Positions 37,129 to 46,046 of a stretch of 64,000 nucleotides of DNA are shown here, in pieces. The stretch comes from Verrucomicrobiota bacterium (GTDB lineage: Bacteria; Verrucomicrobiota; Verrucomicrobiia; Opitutales; Opitutaceae): assembly GCA_023443455.1 (NCBI GenBank), contig JAEZUE010000054.1, forward strand, positions 24,643-88,642, written 5' to 3'. Each line of letters begins with the position of its first letter. Within the stretch, counting starts at the first letter, position 1. The translations under genes and the position numbers were made by a program. The notes under the pieces were generated by a model. It searched no databases. It worked only from the letters and a program-made list of their open reading frames with translations, and was not told the DNA's origin.

Positions 37129-39854
37129 TCCATTTTCCGATGACGCGCCTCACGCGAACCCTCCCGACTCCAGCCCCCACGCCTGCGCGTGGTGCGGTGC
37201 TTCAGCCCGCATCCTCCGACGTTGCGCCACTCCCCTCGTCCGCAGACCGCCCCGGGGAATCGTCCCGCGGCGGGATTGCACGCACCGTCGCCGCAGTCTT
37301 CGCGTTCCTCTTCGCGGCGACACTGGTTCTGGCGCAGAGCGTCTCCTGGGATCCGCCCGCCGGCTCCCTCGCCCGCAGCCAAACCTCCGAGCTCAGCCTG
37401 GTCTTCCAGGACTGCAGCCCGAACGACGACTTCGCCCTGCCGCGGATCGCCGGCCTGCAGATCGGCCGCCCGTCGCAAAGCACGCAGACCTCGATCATCA
37501 ACATGAAGATGTCGAAGCGCGTCGTCTTCACCTACCCGGTCGTGCCCACCGCCGCCTCCGGCCGCATCGTCATCCCCGAGTTCGACGTCGCCACCGACAA
37601 GGGCCGGCTGCGCGTCGCCGCCGCCGCGTACGAAGTCGGCGAGGCCACCGTGGGCCGCACCAATGTGCCGATCGAACAGGTCGCCAGCGCCACGCTCTCC
37701 GCCCAGCCCACCACCGTGTGGGCCGGTGAAGTCTTCGCCCTTGACTACCAGCTGCTCGTCTCCCGCCGCTTCAATCCCACCAATGTCGGCGAACGCGACT
37801 GGACCCCGCCCGACACCCTCTACGTCGAGCCGTGGACGAAGATGGAGGTCGTCAATGCGGTCGTGGGCGGCGACAACCGCGTCGGCGTCGCCAACCGCAC
37901 CCGCGCCGCCTTCAAGGAAGCCGGCGACTTCCAGCTCCCCGTACCGCGCCAGACCGTCGACCTCGCCGCCGGCGGCCGCTCCTTCGACTTCTTCGGCCGC
38001 CAACCCAACGTCGAACAGTTCCTCATCAACGGCACGACGCCCTCGATCCACGTCAAGCCCCTGCCCCGCCCCGCCCCGGCCGATTTTCTCGGCGCCGTCG
38101 GCGACTTCACGTTCACCTCCAAGGTCGTGCCCACGACCGCCGCGGTCGGCGAACCGGTCACCTGGACGCTCACGCTCGAGGGCACCGGCAACTGGCCCGA
38201 AGGCCTGGCGCTGCCCTCGCGCGAAGTCTCCCGCGACTTCCGCGCGTTCCAGCCCAACGTGCAACGAAAGATCAAGGACGGCACGCTCTTCGACGGCACG
38301 CTGACCGAGGACGTCGTGCTCATGCCGACCAAGCCGGGCACCTACACGCTCGGCCCGGTCTCCTACGCGTTCTTCGAGTCCAAGACCGGCAAATACAAGA
38401 CCGTGCGCACCGAGCCCGTGAAGGTGACCATCACCGCGGCCCCGCCCGCCGACCCGACCTCCGGTGCCGCCGGCCCGGGCACCGCGCCGGTGTTCCAGTT
38501 CACCCCCGACGCCACGCCCGGCCCCGAGGCCTCGGCGGTGGTGAAATCGCCCGCCCCCACGCTACCCGGGCATCTGCCGATGATGCCCCTGGATCCGGCC
38601 CGCAGCACCACCAGTACCCGGCCCTGGGCCCGGATCTCGCCGCTCGCCCTGCTCGCGCCCTTGCCCGCCCTCGCCCTGCTCGCCCTCGCGCTCGGGGCCC
38701 GGCGCGCCCGCCTCACCGATCCGCGTCGCCAACAACGCGCCGCCTTGGCCGCGTTGCCCGGCGCGCTGGAGGCTGTCCGCGCCGCCACCGGCGACGAAGC
38801 CCGCCTGCCCGCCCTGCGCAACTGGCAACAACTCGCCGCGCTCGCCTGGGGCACCGGCCACGCCGCCCCGTCGGCCGATTCCTTCGAAGCCGCGCTGCAA
38901 ACCGAAATCGCCCACGCTAAACCCGACGAGATCGCCGCCTGGCGCCGGCTCTGGTCCGAGGCCGAAGCCTGCCTCTACGGCCCGCGCCAGCCGCTGCCCG
39001 CCGATTGGGCCGAGCGCGCCGCCACCGCCCAACGCCGCGCCCGCCTGCGCCGCCGGCCGTTGTTCGCCTTCCTGCGCCCCTCGAATCTCTGGCCGTTGCC
39101 GCTGATCGCGCTGCTGGCGCTCGGCACGCCGCGAGCCCCGGCCGCGGGCGCCGCCGACGAGGCGTACCGAAAAGCCGAATTCGCCCTCGCCGAAAAGGCG
39201 TGGCGCGCCAGCCTCGAGGTCACGCCGGACAACTGGGTGCTGCACCACAACCTGGGCCTCGCCCTCGCCCAGCAGGACCGCTGGTCCGAGGCCGCCGCCC
39301 ACTGGAGCGTGGCTTTCCTCGCCGCCCCGCGCGACCCCGCCGTGCGCTGGCATCTCGCGCTCGGCCTCGAACGCTCCGAATTCACCCAGCCCGAGATGGC
39401 CGCCCTCGCCTCGGGCCGCGGGCTCGCCCGACTCGCCCGCCAGGCCTCCCCCGCCGAATGGCAACGCCTCGTGGTCGCCGGCTCCGCGCTGGTCGGTCTC
39501 GCGCTCGCCGCCGGCTTGCTCGGCCGCCATTTCCCGCGCCGCCGGCTGCTGCCCTGGTCGGCCGGCCTGCTCGCCCTCGCCGGCGTGCTCGCCCTGGCCG
39601 GCGGCTCCGCCGCGCTGCGCGAATACGGCGAACTCGCCCACCCCGACGCCGTGCTGCTCTGGCAGGCCGCCGAGCTGCGCAGCGTGCCCACCGAGGCCGG
39701 CGAACAGAAGACCGAGCCGCTCGCCGCCGGCACGATCGCGCGCCGCACCAAGTCCTTCTTCGGCTGGGACGAGCTTTTCTTCCCCAACGGCCAGACCGGC
39801 TGGATCCGGCGCGAGCACCTGCTCCCATTGTATCCGGTCCGTCGTTCCGACTGA
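37125..39854 (+). CDS. batD: BatD-BatE fusion: oxygen-tolerance protein with TPR and SH3-like end
   Basis: A 909-residue envelope protein. It starts at GTG 37125 (GTGA overlap with the gene before), or possibly ATG 37140, and has a signal/anchor helix at about 53-70. Residues ~72-430 form Ig-like BatD modules (SVSWDPPAGSLARSQTSELSLVF; FTFTSKVVPTTAAVGEPVTWTLTLEGTGNW; VLMPTKPGTYTLGPVSYAFF). A membrane helix follows at about 506-526, then a helical domain, another helix (LWPLPLIALLALG), two TPR-like repeats (AYRKAEFALAEKAWRASLEVTPDNWVLHHNLGLALAQQDRWSEAAAHWSVAFLAAP), two more helices, and an SH3-like end (PLAAGTIARRTKSFFGWDELFFPNGQTGWIRREHLLPLYP). The last third is BatE, normally a separate gene. 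It closes the operon. Confidence 0.88.
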   Translation: MIHFPMTRLTRTLPTPAPTPARGAVLQPASSDVAPLPSSADRPGESSRGGIARTVAAVFAFLFAATLVLAQSVSWDPPAGSLARSQTSELSLVFQDCSPNDDFALPRIAGLQIGRPSQSTQTSIINMKMSKRVVFTYPVVPTAASGRIVIPEFDVATDKGRLRVAAAAYEVGEATVGRTNVPIEQVASATLSAQPTTVWAGEVFALDYQLLVSRRFNPTNVGERDWTPPDTLYVEPWTKMEVVNAVVGGDNRVGVANRTRAAFKEAGDFQLPVPRQTVDLAAGGRSFDFFGRQPNVEQFLINGTTPSIHVKPLPRPAPADFLGAVGDFTFTSKVVPTTAAVGEPVTWTLTLEGTGNWPEGLALPSREVSRDFRAFQPNVQRKIKDGTLFDGTLTEDVVLMPTKPGTYTLGPVSYAFFESKTGKYKTVRTEPVKVTITAAPPADPTSGAAGPGTAPVFQFTPDATPGPEASAVVKSPAPTLPGHLPMMPLDPARSTTSTRPWARISPLALLAPLPALALLALALGARRARLTDPRRQQRAALAALPGALEAVRAATGDEARLPALRNWQQLAALAWGTGHAAPSADSFEAALQTEIAHAKPDEIAAWRRLWSEAEACLYGPRQPLPADWAERAATAQRRARLRRRPLFAFLRPSNLWPLPLIALLALGTPRAPAAGAADEAYRKAEFALAEKAWRASLEVTPDNWVLHHNLGLALAQQDRWSEAAAHWSVAFLAAPRDPAVRWHLALGLERSEFTQPEMAALASGRGLARLARQASPAEWQRLVVAGSALVGLALAAGLLGRHFPRRRLLPWSAGLLALAGVLALAGGSAALREYGELAHPDAVLLWQAAELRSVPTEAGEQKTEPLAAGTIARRTKSFFGWDELFFPNGQTGWIRREHLLPLYPVRRSD

Positions 39855-39879
39855 CGCCCCCTCCGCGCACCAACCGCCC

Positions 39880-40383
39880 ATGCCGGCGCCCCGGCCGCCA
39901 TCACCGACTGTCGAATACCGCCGGCTCCGCCGCGACGAGGCCGACGAGGCCTGCGCCCTCGCCCGCGCCGTGTTCGACGCCAGCGTCGCCGGCGGGCAAC
40001 CACAGGCGGGGCGGACCCTGTTCCACCGTTTCGCCCGGCCCGAGGCGCTCCTCGCCCGGCATCGCACCCGCTACACCACCTGGGTCGCCGTGGCCGGGCC
40101 CCGCATCGTGGGCGTGCTCCATCTGCACGCCCGCAACCACGTCTCGCTGCTCTTCGTCGCGCCCGACCGGCAACGCTCCGGCGTGGCCACCACGCTCCTG
40201 CACACCGCCGCCGCCGCGGGGGAGTTCGTGCCTCCGGCCACGGTCAACTCCAGCCCCGCCGCCGTCCCCTACTACGCCCGCCTCGGCTTCCGCCCCGACG
40301 GCCCGCCTGTTTTCAAAGACGGGATACACCACCAGCCCATGACGCTCGCCGGGCCCCTGCCCCCGTGCCGGGGCACGGGTTGA
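39880..40383 (+). CDS. GNAT-family N-acetyltransferase
   Basis: A 167-residue protein with the GNAT acetyl-CoA loop LLFVAPDRQRSGVATTLLHTAA (Q/R-x-x-G-x-A) and the C-terminal VNSSPAAVPYYARLGFRPDGPPVFKDGIHHQPMTL, which is typical of the YafP/ElaA-like group. The substrate is unknown. It starts 25 nt after the bat operon on the same strand and may be read through from it. The last codons contain a perfect hairpin (40362-40379, CCCGTGCC/GGCACGGG) without T run. Confidence 0.85.
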   Translation: MPAPRPPSPTVEYRRLRRDEADEACALARAVFDASVAGGQPQAGRTLFHRFARPEALLARHRTRYTTWVAVAGPRIVGVLHLHARNHVSLLFVAPDRQRSGVATTLLHTAAAAGEFVPPATVNSSPAAVPYYARLGFRPDGPPVFKDGIHHQPMTLAGPLPPCRGTG

Positions 40384-40644
40384 GCCGGAGTGTTTCCCGC
40401 TCCAGGCGCGGAACGCGGTAGAACCTCGTGGCGGATTTCTCGGAAGCCTCGATCCGCCCCGCCGGCGACCGCGGAACAAGGCAGCTCGCCCCCGCGCGAA
40501 TAGGGTGATCCCCACAGCCCCTTTGAGGAGAGGCACCGACGGGCGGCGCCGTATCCACGCAATATGGTCCGCCTGTCAACGATCCCCGAGCCTCCGATCC
40601 CCCACCACGGTGCTCCCAACCGCAGCGAAGAAGAAATCAACGTC

Positions 40645-41481
40645 ATGTCCACCAACGCCAGCCTCCACGGCAAAGCCATCCGCGCCTCCCGACTCAGCCC
40701 GGCGCTCCTGACCTCCTACCTTGCCGAGATGCCCGTCGCCCCCGCCGTCCTTCCCCGGCTCCAGTCGCTTCTGCTCAGCGACAGTTTCGAGACCAGCCAG
40801 GTGCTGGAACTTGTCCGTGTCGATCCCGGCCTGGCCGCCCGCCTCATCCACGCCGCCGGCAGCGCCGCCTGCGCCCGGGGCGAACCGGTGCGCAGCCTCG
40901 ACGAAGCCCTTTTCCGGCTCGGCGCGCACGAGGCCTACCGCCTCACCGCCACCGTCGCGATGAGCCAGTTCCTCAATACGCCGCTGCAGGTGTACGGAAT
41001 CGACCCGCGCTCGTTCTGGCGCCAGTCGGTCGCCTGCGCCTTGGCGATGGTCGACCTCGCGCCCGCCGCCCAGCTCGACGACCGCGTCGCCTACACCATC
41101 GGCCTGCTGCACGCGATGGGCATGGTCTTCATCGACCACCATCTCCGCGTGGGCAGCGGTCCGCTCACGCAGACCCACGCCCACCTCCAGGTGGCCGAAC
41201 AGGAGTTCGAGCTCACCGGCATGAACCAGGCCGAGGTCGCCGCCTTCATCCTGCGCAGCTGGAACGTCGCCGAGGAAGTCGTCGAGCCGATCGAGTTCCA
41301 GTTCAACCCCGGTCGCGCCCCCCGCCATCGTGCCATGGCCTTGCTGCTCGGCGAAGCCCGCTCCCTCGCGCAGGACATCGTCGCCACCCTTTCCGATACG
41401 AACGCCAACGCCCATCGCGTGACCGGCAACCCGTGGATCGACGAGATCGCCGTCCACATCCGCGAGATCGAGACCTGGTAA
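40645..41481 (+). CDS. HDOD-domain regulatory protein
   Basis: A 278-residue protein with an HDOD domain (about 20-215), a non-hydrolytic relative of HD phosphohydrolases found in signal-transduction proteins. Typical segments are LPRLQSLLLSDSFETSQVLELVRVDPGLAARLIHAAGSA, VRSLDEALFRLGAHEAYRLTATVAMSQFL, SVACALAMVDLA and YTIGLLHAMGMVFIDHH. The metal-binding HD pair is absent, as expected. It is probably a scaffold in a regulatory pathway (chemotaxis, c-di-GMP or twitching control in other bacteria); no partner is adjacent. The start at 40645 (MSTNASLHGKAIR) was preferred over an ATG at 40564, because the extra 27 residues look non-coding. A strong terminator follows. Confidence 0.85.
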   Translation: MSTNASLHGKAIRASRLSPALLTSYLAEMPVAPAVLPRLQSLLLSDSFETSQVLELVRVDPGLAARLIHAAGSAACARGEPVRSLDEALFRLGAHEAYRLTATVAMSQFLNTPLQVYGIDPRSFWRQSVACALAMVDLAPAAQLDDRVAYTIGLLHAMGMVFIDHHLRVGSGPLTQTHAHLQVAEQEFELTGMNQAEVAAFILRSWNVAEEVVEPIEFQFNPGRAPRHRAMALLLGEARSLAQDIVATLSDTNANAHRVTGNPWIDEIAVHIREIETW

Positions 41482-41565
41482 TCCCCCCCCACCACCACGC
41501 GAAGCGCACCAACCATCTTGCGTGGCGGCCAAAGGAAGGTGGTCGCCATGTTCAAGGGGGATCGT

Positions 41566-41617
41566 GGATGCGCCGGATGTACGGCCTAGCCGTCCGTCCG
41601 GCGCATCCTTCATTTTC
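41566..41617 (+). terminator. Strong two-tier terminator after the HDOD gene
   Basis: A 12-bp perfect outer stem GGATGCGCCGGA/TCCGGCGCATCC (41566-41577 with 41597-41608) encloses a 5-bp inner stem ACGGC/GCCGT with a CTA loop. TTCATTTTCC follows. It lies 85 nt past the HDOD stop and in front of the lipoprotein gene, so starts for that gene inside the hairpin are unlikely. Confidence 0.85.
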
Positions 41618-41684
41618 CGCTGCGGAGGCGGGGAATTCCGCGGAAAGCGTGCAACCCGCCCCGATTCCAGGCGTCGAAGCGCGG

Positions 41685-42371
41685 GTGCCCTTTCAACTGC
41701 TCCGCTCCATCCTCGGCCCCCGCACCGCACACCGGACCTTCGCGGGAGCCCTCTCGACCACCGCCCTCGGCGCCGCGCTGTTCCTGACCGGCTGCGCCTC
41801 TCCCCACCCGCCGCCCCAATACCCGCCGGAAGGCGCCCAGCCCGAACTCGCCGGGCGGGCCACCTACTTCGGCGATGCCATCGGCGCGGAGGCGACCGTC
41901 GTCGCCTTCCGCCATGCCCGACTGGGCGGTGCCACCGGTACCCGTGATCGCGATACTTCCGCGCCCGGTGGCCGACGCCGCGGCGGCGGCATGGGTGGAC
42001 CGCCCCCCGGCGAAGGCGGCGGTTCCCGTTCCGATGAAGGCCGACCACGCCGCGGCTTCGGCGACATGCCGCGCCAGACCATGAAGGTCACCTTCACCAA
42101 CCGCACCGACACGCCGGTCAGCTTTGCGATCACCGAACTCCGCAGTGCGATCGGCAACTTCGTGCCCCAACCCGGAACCATGACTCTCGAGCCCGGCGCG
42201 AGCGGCACGCTCGAACCGGTCAGCGGCGACGCGGGCGGCATCCTCAACTGGCTCAATGTCACCATCGCCCTCCGCCGCGACCGGCAGACCGAGAGCCACA
42301 CGCTCCGCCTCGTGCCCACCGGTGAAGCGGAGCCGATGCTCAACGAGCGGCCGCGGCGGCGCGAAGACTGA
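41685..42371 (+). CDS. Putative lipoprotein with glycine/arginine-rich linker
   Basis: From a GTG at 41685 the product is 228 residues: a basic start (MPFQLLRSILGPRTAHRTF), a hydrophobic stretch and a lipobox LTGC with the lipidated Cys at about 37. A linker follows (GGRRRGGGMGGPPPGEGGGSRSDEGRPRRGFG), then a ~90-residue beta-rich module (TMKVTFTNRTDTPVSFAITELRSAIGNFVPQPGTMTLEPGASGTLEPVSG) that resembles an Ig-like or transthyretin-like fold. The reading frame is open further upstream to ATGs at 41568 and 41577, but those sit inside a terminator hairpin. I do not recognise the family. It is followed by xseB on the same strand. Confidence 0.65.
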   Translation: MPFQLLRSILGPRTAHRTFAGALSTTALGAALFLTGCASPHPPPQYPPEGAQPELAGRATYFGDAIGAEATVVAFRHARLGGATGTRDRDTSAPGGRRRGGGMGGPPPGEGGGSRSDEGRPRRGFGDMPRQTMKVTFTNRTDTPVSFAITELRSAIGNFVPQPGTMTLEPGASGTLEPVSGDAGGILNWLNVTIALRRDRQTESHTLRLVPTGEAEPMLNERPRRRED

Positions 42372-42556
42372 AACTGTCGGTCAGCCCGTTTGCTCGCGCC
42401 CGGGGAACCTGGGCGCCCAGGCGGGCCCAGGCGGCAAGAGACCTGATGTGCCACCCGCCCCAACGGCCCCGGACCGCAGCGGCGCCCCCCACGGTGGATT
42501 CTCGGCCCGGAAACGGGGTTGAAAAGCGCAGCGCCGCCCACAATCGTGCGCCCGCA

Positions 42557-42808
42557 ATGCCCGCCGCCAAGCAGCCGGACCAACCCAGTTTCGAGCAAGC
42601 CCTCGCCAAGCTCGAGTCGATCGTCGACTCCATGGAGCAGGGCCAAGTGCCCCTCGCGGATCTGCTCGCCCACTACGAGGAGGGTTCCAAGCTGCTCGAC
42701 GTCTGCGAGACCCGCCTGAAGGACGCCGAACTCAAGATCGAGCTTCTCAAGAAGAAGCGCGACGACGCCACGCTCGAGCCCTTCGGCTCCGAACGCGCGG
42801 CCGACTGA
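42557..42808 (+). CDS. xseB: Exodeoxyribonuclease VII small subunit
   Basis: An 83-residue subunit of the single-strand exonuclease ExoVII (XseA-XseB). It carries the diagnostic SFEQALAKLESIVDSMEQGQVPLADLLAHYEEGSKLLDVCETRLKDAELKIELL, two helices that form the antiparallel coiled pair seen in XseB. It lies 13 nt ahead of dxs, a pairing common in bacteria (xseB-ispA-dxs). The large subunit xseA is not in the window. Confidence 0.93.
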   Translation: MPAAKQPDQPSFEQALAKLESIVDSMEQGQVPLADLLAHYEEGSKLLDVCETRLKDAELKIELLKKKRDDATLEPFGSERAAD

Positions 42809-42821
42809 CCAGCCGCCGTCG

Positions 42822-44753
42822 ATGAGCGCCAAACCATCCGCCGGAGCGCCGCCTCCGGCCCAAACCTCGCCGCTGCCGCCGCTTCTGCCCACCATCGCCG
42901 GCCCGGCCGACGTGAAGGCCCTGCCGGTCGACCAGCTCAACCGCCTCGCCCAGGAGATCCGCCAGGAACTCATCGAGGTCACCTCGCACAACGGCGGGCA
43001 CCTCGGGCCCAACCTCGGCGTGGTCGAGCTCTCGATCGCCCTGCACCGCGTTTTCGATACACCGCGCGACAAGTTCGTCTTCGACGTCTCCCACCAGGGC
43101 TACGTCCACAAGCTGCTCACCGGCCGCCACGGCGACGGCTTCCGCCGCATCCGCAAGAGCGACGGGCTCTCCGGCTTCCTCAACCGCGCCGAGAGCGCCC
43201 ACGATGCCTTCGGCGCCGGCCATGCGGGCACCGCGCTGTCGGCCGCCCTCGGGCTGGCCACCGCGCGCGACCTGCTCGGCACCTCCGAACACGTCGTCGC
43301 CCTCTGCGGCGACGCCGCCTTCACCTGCGGCGTGAGCATGGAGGCGCTCAACAACATCGCCCACGCCACCAAACGCCTCGTCGTCATCCTCAACGACAAC
43401 GAGTGGTCGATCGCCCGCAACGTCGGCGCGATGGCGAAGTACCTCAACGAGCTCTCGACCAACCCCACCTACAACCGGATCTACCACGACATCGAGGAGT
43501 TCTTCCGCAGCACCCCGCGCGGCGAGCGCCTGCACCAGATCTGGATGAAATGGAAACGCGAGACGAAGGACTTCTTCGTCGAATCGTCGTTGTTCGAAAA
43601 ATACGGCCTGCGCTACCTCGGCCCGATCGACGGCCACGACATCCCGCTGCTGATCAAGAACCTCGAGTTCGCCAAACAGGCCGACTGCCCCGTGGTCGTG
43701 CACGTGCTCACCAAGAAGGGCAAGGGCTACGAGGTCGCCCGCGAGCACCCCGAACGTTTCCACGGCACCAGCCCCTTCGACATCGCCACCGGCAACGGCC
43801 ACACCCCGTCGGGCTCGCCGCCCGCCTATCAGGATGTCTTCGGCGCCGCCCTCGTGCGCGAGGCCCGGCTGGACGACAAGGTCGTCGGCATCACCGGCGC
43901 CATGCCCTCGGGCACCGGCCTCTCCGCCCTCGCCCGGGAGCTGCCCCGCCAGTTCTTCGACGTCGGCATCGCCGAGGAGCACGCGGTGCTCTTCGCCGCG
44001 GGTCTGGCCGCGCAGGGCATCAAGCCCGTCGTCGCCATCTACTCGACCTTTCTCCAGCGCTCCTACGACCAGATCGTCCACGACGTCTGCCTGCAGCAAC
44101 TGCCCGTCGTCTTCTGCCTCGACCGCGCCGGCCTCTCGCCCAACGACGGCCCGACCCATCACGGCCTCTTCGACCTCTCCTACCTGCGCAATGTGCCCCA
44201 CGCCGCCATCGCGCAACCAAAGGATGAGGACGAACTCGCCGACCTGCTCCACACCGCGCTGCGCCGCGCCGGGCCCACCTTCATCCGCTACCCCCGCGGC
44301 TCCGGCCCCGGCGTCGCGCCCAAGGCCCGCCCGGCCCCGCTGCCGCTCGGCAAGGCCGAGGTGCTGCGCGCCGGCGCCGATCTTGCCCTGTGGGCGCTCG
44401 GCCCCTGGGTCCAGGACGCCCTCGCCCTCGCCGACCGCCTCGAGTCCGAACTCGGCCTGCGCGCCGCGGTCGTCAACGCCCGCTGGGTCAAGCCGCTCGA
44501 CACCGCCCTGCTTCTCGACCACGCCCGCACCACCCGGCTGATCGTCACCCTCGAGGACAACGTGGCGATGGGCGGCTTCGGCAGCGCCGTGCTCGAGGCG
44601 CTCAGCGACGCCGGCGTCGCGGCCCCCGTCGAGCGTATCGCCTGGCCCGACACCTTCGTCGGCCACGGCAGCAGCGTCGACATCCTGCGCGCCGCGCACG
44701 GCCTCGACCCCGAGACGCTCTTCCGCCGCCTCGCCGCCCGTCTCGCCCGCTAG
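42822..44753 (+). CDS. dxs: 1-deoxy-D-xylulose-5-phosphate synthase
   Basis: First step of the MEP isoprenoid pathway: pyruvate plus glyceraldehyde-3-phosphate to DXP, with ThDP. The 643-residue protein has the N-terminal domain VTSHNGGHLGPNLGVVELSIALHRVFDTPRDKFVFDVSHQGYVHKLLTGR with the catalytic His residues. The ThDP/Mg motif is in ALCGDAAFTCGVSMEALNN, where the usual GDG reads GDA. The middle domain has FFDVGIAEEHAVLFAAGLAAQGIKPVVAIYSTFLQRSYDQIVHDVCLQQLPVVFCLDRAGLSPNDGPTHHGLFD, with the proton-relay Glu. The C-terminal transketolase domain has VTLEDNVAMGGFGSAVLEAL. Length and motif order are normal. Confidence 0.95.
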   Translation: MSAKPSAGAPPPAQTSPLPPLLPTIAGPADVKALPVDQLNRLAQEIRQELIEVTSHNGGHLGPNLGVVELSIALHRVFDTPRDKFVFDVSHQGYVHKLLTGRHGDGFRRIRKSDGLSGFLNRAESAHDAFGAGHAGTALSAALGLATARDLLGTSEHVVALCGDAAFTCGVSMEALNNIAHATKRLVVILNDNEWSIARNVGAMAKYLNELSTNPTYNRIYHDIEEFFRSTPRGERLHQIWMKWKRETKDFFVESSLFEKYGLRYLGPIDGHDIPLLIKNLEFAKQADCPVVVHVLTKKGKGYEVAREHPERFHGTSPFDIATGNGHTPSGSPPAYQDVFGAALVREARLDDKVVGITGAMPSGTGLSALARELPRQFFDVGIAEEHAVLFAAGLAAQGIKPVVAIYSTFLQRSYDQIVHDVCLQQLPVVFCLDRAGLSPNDGPTHHGLFDLSYLRNVPHAAIAQPKDEDELADLLHTALRRAGPTFIRYPRGSGPGVAPKARPAPLPLGKAEVLRAGADLALWALGPWVQDALALADRLESELGLRAAVVNARWVKPLDTALLLDHARTTRLIVTLEDNVAMGGFGSAVLEALSDAGVAAPVERIAWPDTFVGHGSSVDILRAAHGLDPETLFRRLAARLAR

Positions 44754-44756
44754 CGA

Positions 44757-44776
44757 CCGATCGCCGAGGCGATCGG
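44757..44776. terminator. Hairpin between convergent dxs and exosortase genes
   Basis: CCGATCGCC and GGCGATCGG form a 9-bp perfect stem with a 2-nt gap, 3 nt after the dxs stop. No T run follows on either strand, so termination by this alone is uncertain. Confidence 0.45.
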
Positions 44777-44850
44777 GCGGAAAACTCGAGCCGGAAGCCC
44801 GCCACCGACCAGTGGCCTACAGGGCCGCGCGGCTTCGGACCGGCGCGGGA

Positions 44851-45900
44851 TCAACGGCCGACCGCCCCCGGGGGGGCACCGTCTCCGCCCCGTTTCACCG
44901 CCGCCGCGCCCTTCGGCCCGAGCCAGCGAAGCCAGTTCCTGCCCTCGAAGAGCGGCAGCAGGCAGAGCAGACCGACGAACGTCAGCCCGAGCACCGCGTA
45001 GCCGGTGGCATCGTGGAAAGAGCCGCCGATCGCGTCGCTGCCGTTCGCATACGCCCACGCGGTCAGGAAGACGCTGCGCAGCAGGTTGGTGAACACCGCG
45101 AGCGCCAGCGCCGAGGCGATCAGCGCGATCTTCTTCCACCACCGCTCGAGAAACACCGCCGCGAGGAACGTGCCGGTGAACAGGCAGGCCGTCAGCGAAC
45201 GGATCCCCGAGCACGCATCCTCCACGCCGACCCGCTGGTCGTTCGGCAGCACCAGCGTGCTGCCCTCCCGGATCAGCGGGAAGCCGAGCAGGTTGAACGT
45301 GAACGACACCACCGCCACGACCTTGCGCAGCAGAAAGAGACTGAGCTGGTTCTCCACCGCGTCGACCAACGGCGCCGAGATCACCCAGATCAGCGCGGGG
45401 AAAACGAACTGCGAGACCACGTGCAGCCTCGCATCCGCCCGCCACGCCCCCCAGCCCGGCCGAGTCTCGCCGATCGCAATCCGGCCCACCGGCGCATTGA
45501 AATAGACCACCCCCAGCAAAAGGCCCGCGAAGCCCATCGCCAAAGCCAACGAACCGGGCTGGGTCACCCCGAAGCCGGCGCGATTGAGCGCCCCGAGCAG
45601 GAAAAACGCGCCCCCCGACAGCAGCGCGCCGCCGAACACCAGCGACAGCACCATCTGCACGCCCGCCGGCAGCGGGCTCTCGCCCGTGGGGCGCAGCCCG
45701 GCCATGATCTTCGGCCAACGGTCCATCACGACGTACCCGACGAAAAACGGCACCAGCCAGCCGAACATGTACTCGGGCTTGAGCTCCCACCAGTGCATCT
45801 GGTCGGCCACGATCACCGCCACGAACAGGACGGCCACCATCAGGGCGGCGAAAAACTCGGCGGGGATTTCGCCCCGGATGCGTCGCAAAATCGAGGACAT
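44851..45900 (-). CDS. Exosortase
   Basis: Inner-membrane cysteine transpeptidase that cuts PEP-CTERM tails. The 349-residue protein has about eight membrane helices. The catalytic triad is in place: Cys230 in VGVEDACSGIRSLTACLFTG, Arg275 in FTNLLRSVFLTAWAY and His296 in GGSFHDATGYAVLG. The spacing and the ACSGxRS motif match the exosortase/archaeosortase superfamily. It is encoded alone, convergent with dxs; no polysaccharide-synthesis genes are adjacent. One PEP-CTERM tail is encoded in the window (25275-25538); more substrates are expected elsewhere in the genome. The start at 45900 (MSSILRRIRGEIPAEFF) was preferred to 45915. The exosortase subtype cannot be fixed by eye. Confidence 0.9.
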   Translation of the reverse strand: MSSILRRIRGEIPAEFFAALMVAVLFVAVIVADQMHWWELKPEYMFGWLVPFFVGYVVMDRWPKIMAGLRPTGESPLPAGVQMVLSLVFGGALLSGGAFFLLGALNRAGFGVTQPGSLALAMGFAGLLLGVVYFNAPVGRIAIGETRPGWGAWRADARLHVVSQFVFPALIWVISAPLVDAVENQLSLFLLRKVVAVVSFTFNLLGFPLIREGSTLVLPNDQRVGVEDACSGIRSLTACLFTGTFLAAVFLERWWKKIALIASALALAVFTNLLRSVFLTAWAYANGSDAIGGSFHDATGYAVLGLTFVGLLCLLPLFEGRNWLRWLGPKGAAAVKRGGDGAPPGAVGR

Positions 45901-46046
45901 GCCCCGCGAGCACAATCACCCCGCCCGCCCCCCGCAAGGCCGAACCGCCCGGCCTCCATCATCCACGCTCCCATCGGCCAGCAGCCCCGCCCCTCCGCCG
46001 ATTGACACGTCCGCCGCCCCCCCGGTACCTTCCCCCTCTTCCCGAC

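Noticed and set aside
40362..40379. Perfect hairpin CCCGTGCC/GGCACGGG as a terminator.
   Set aside because: It lies within the last codons of the GNAT gene and has no T run, so it is listed only as a note in that entry.
41568..41684. Upstream ATG starts (41568, 41577) for the lipoprotein gene.
   Set aside because: They lie in a strong terminator hairpin and would add ~36-39 residues before the lipobox signal peptide.
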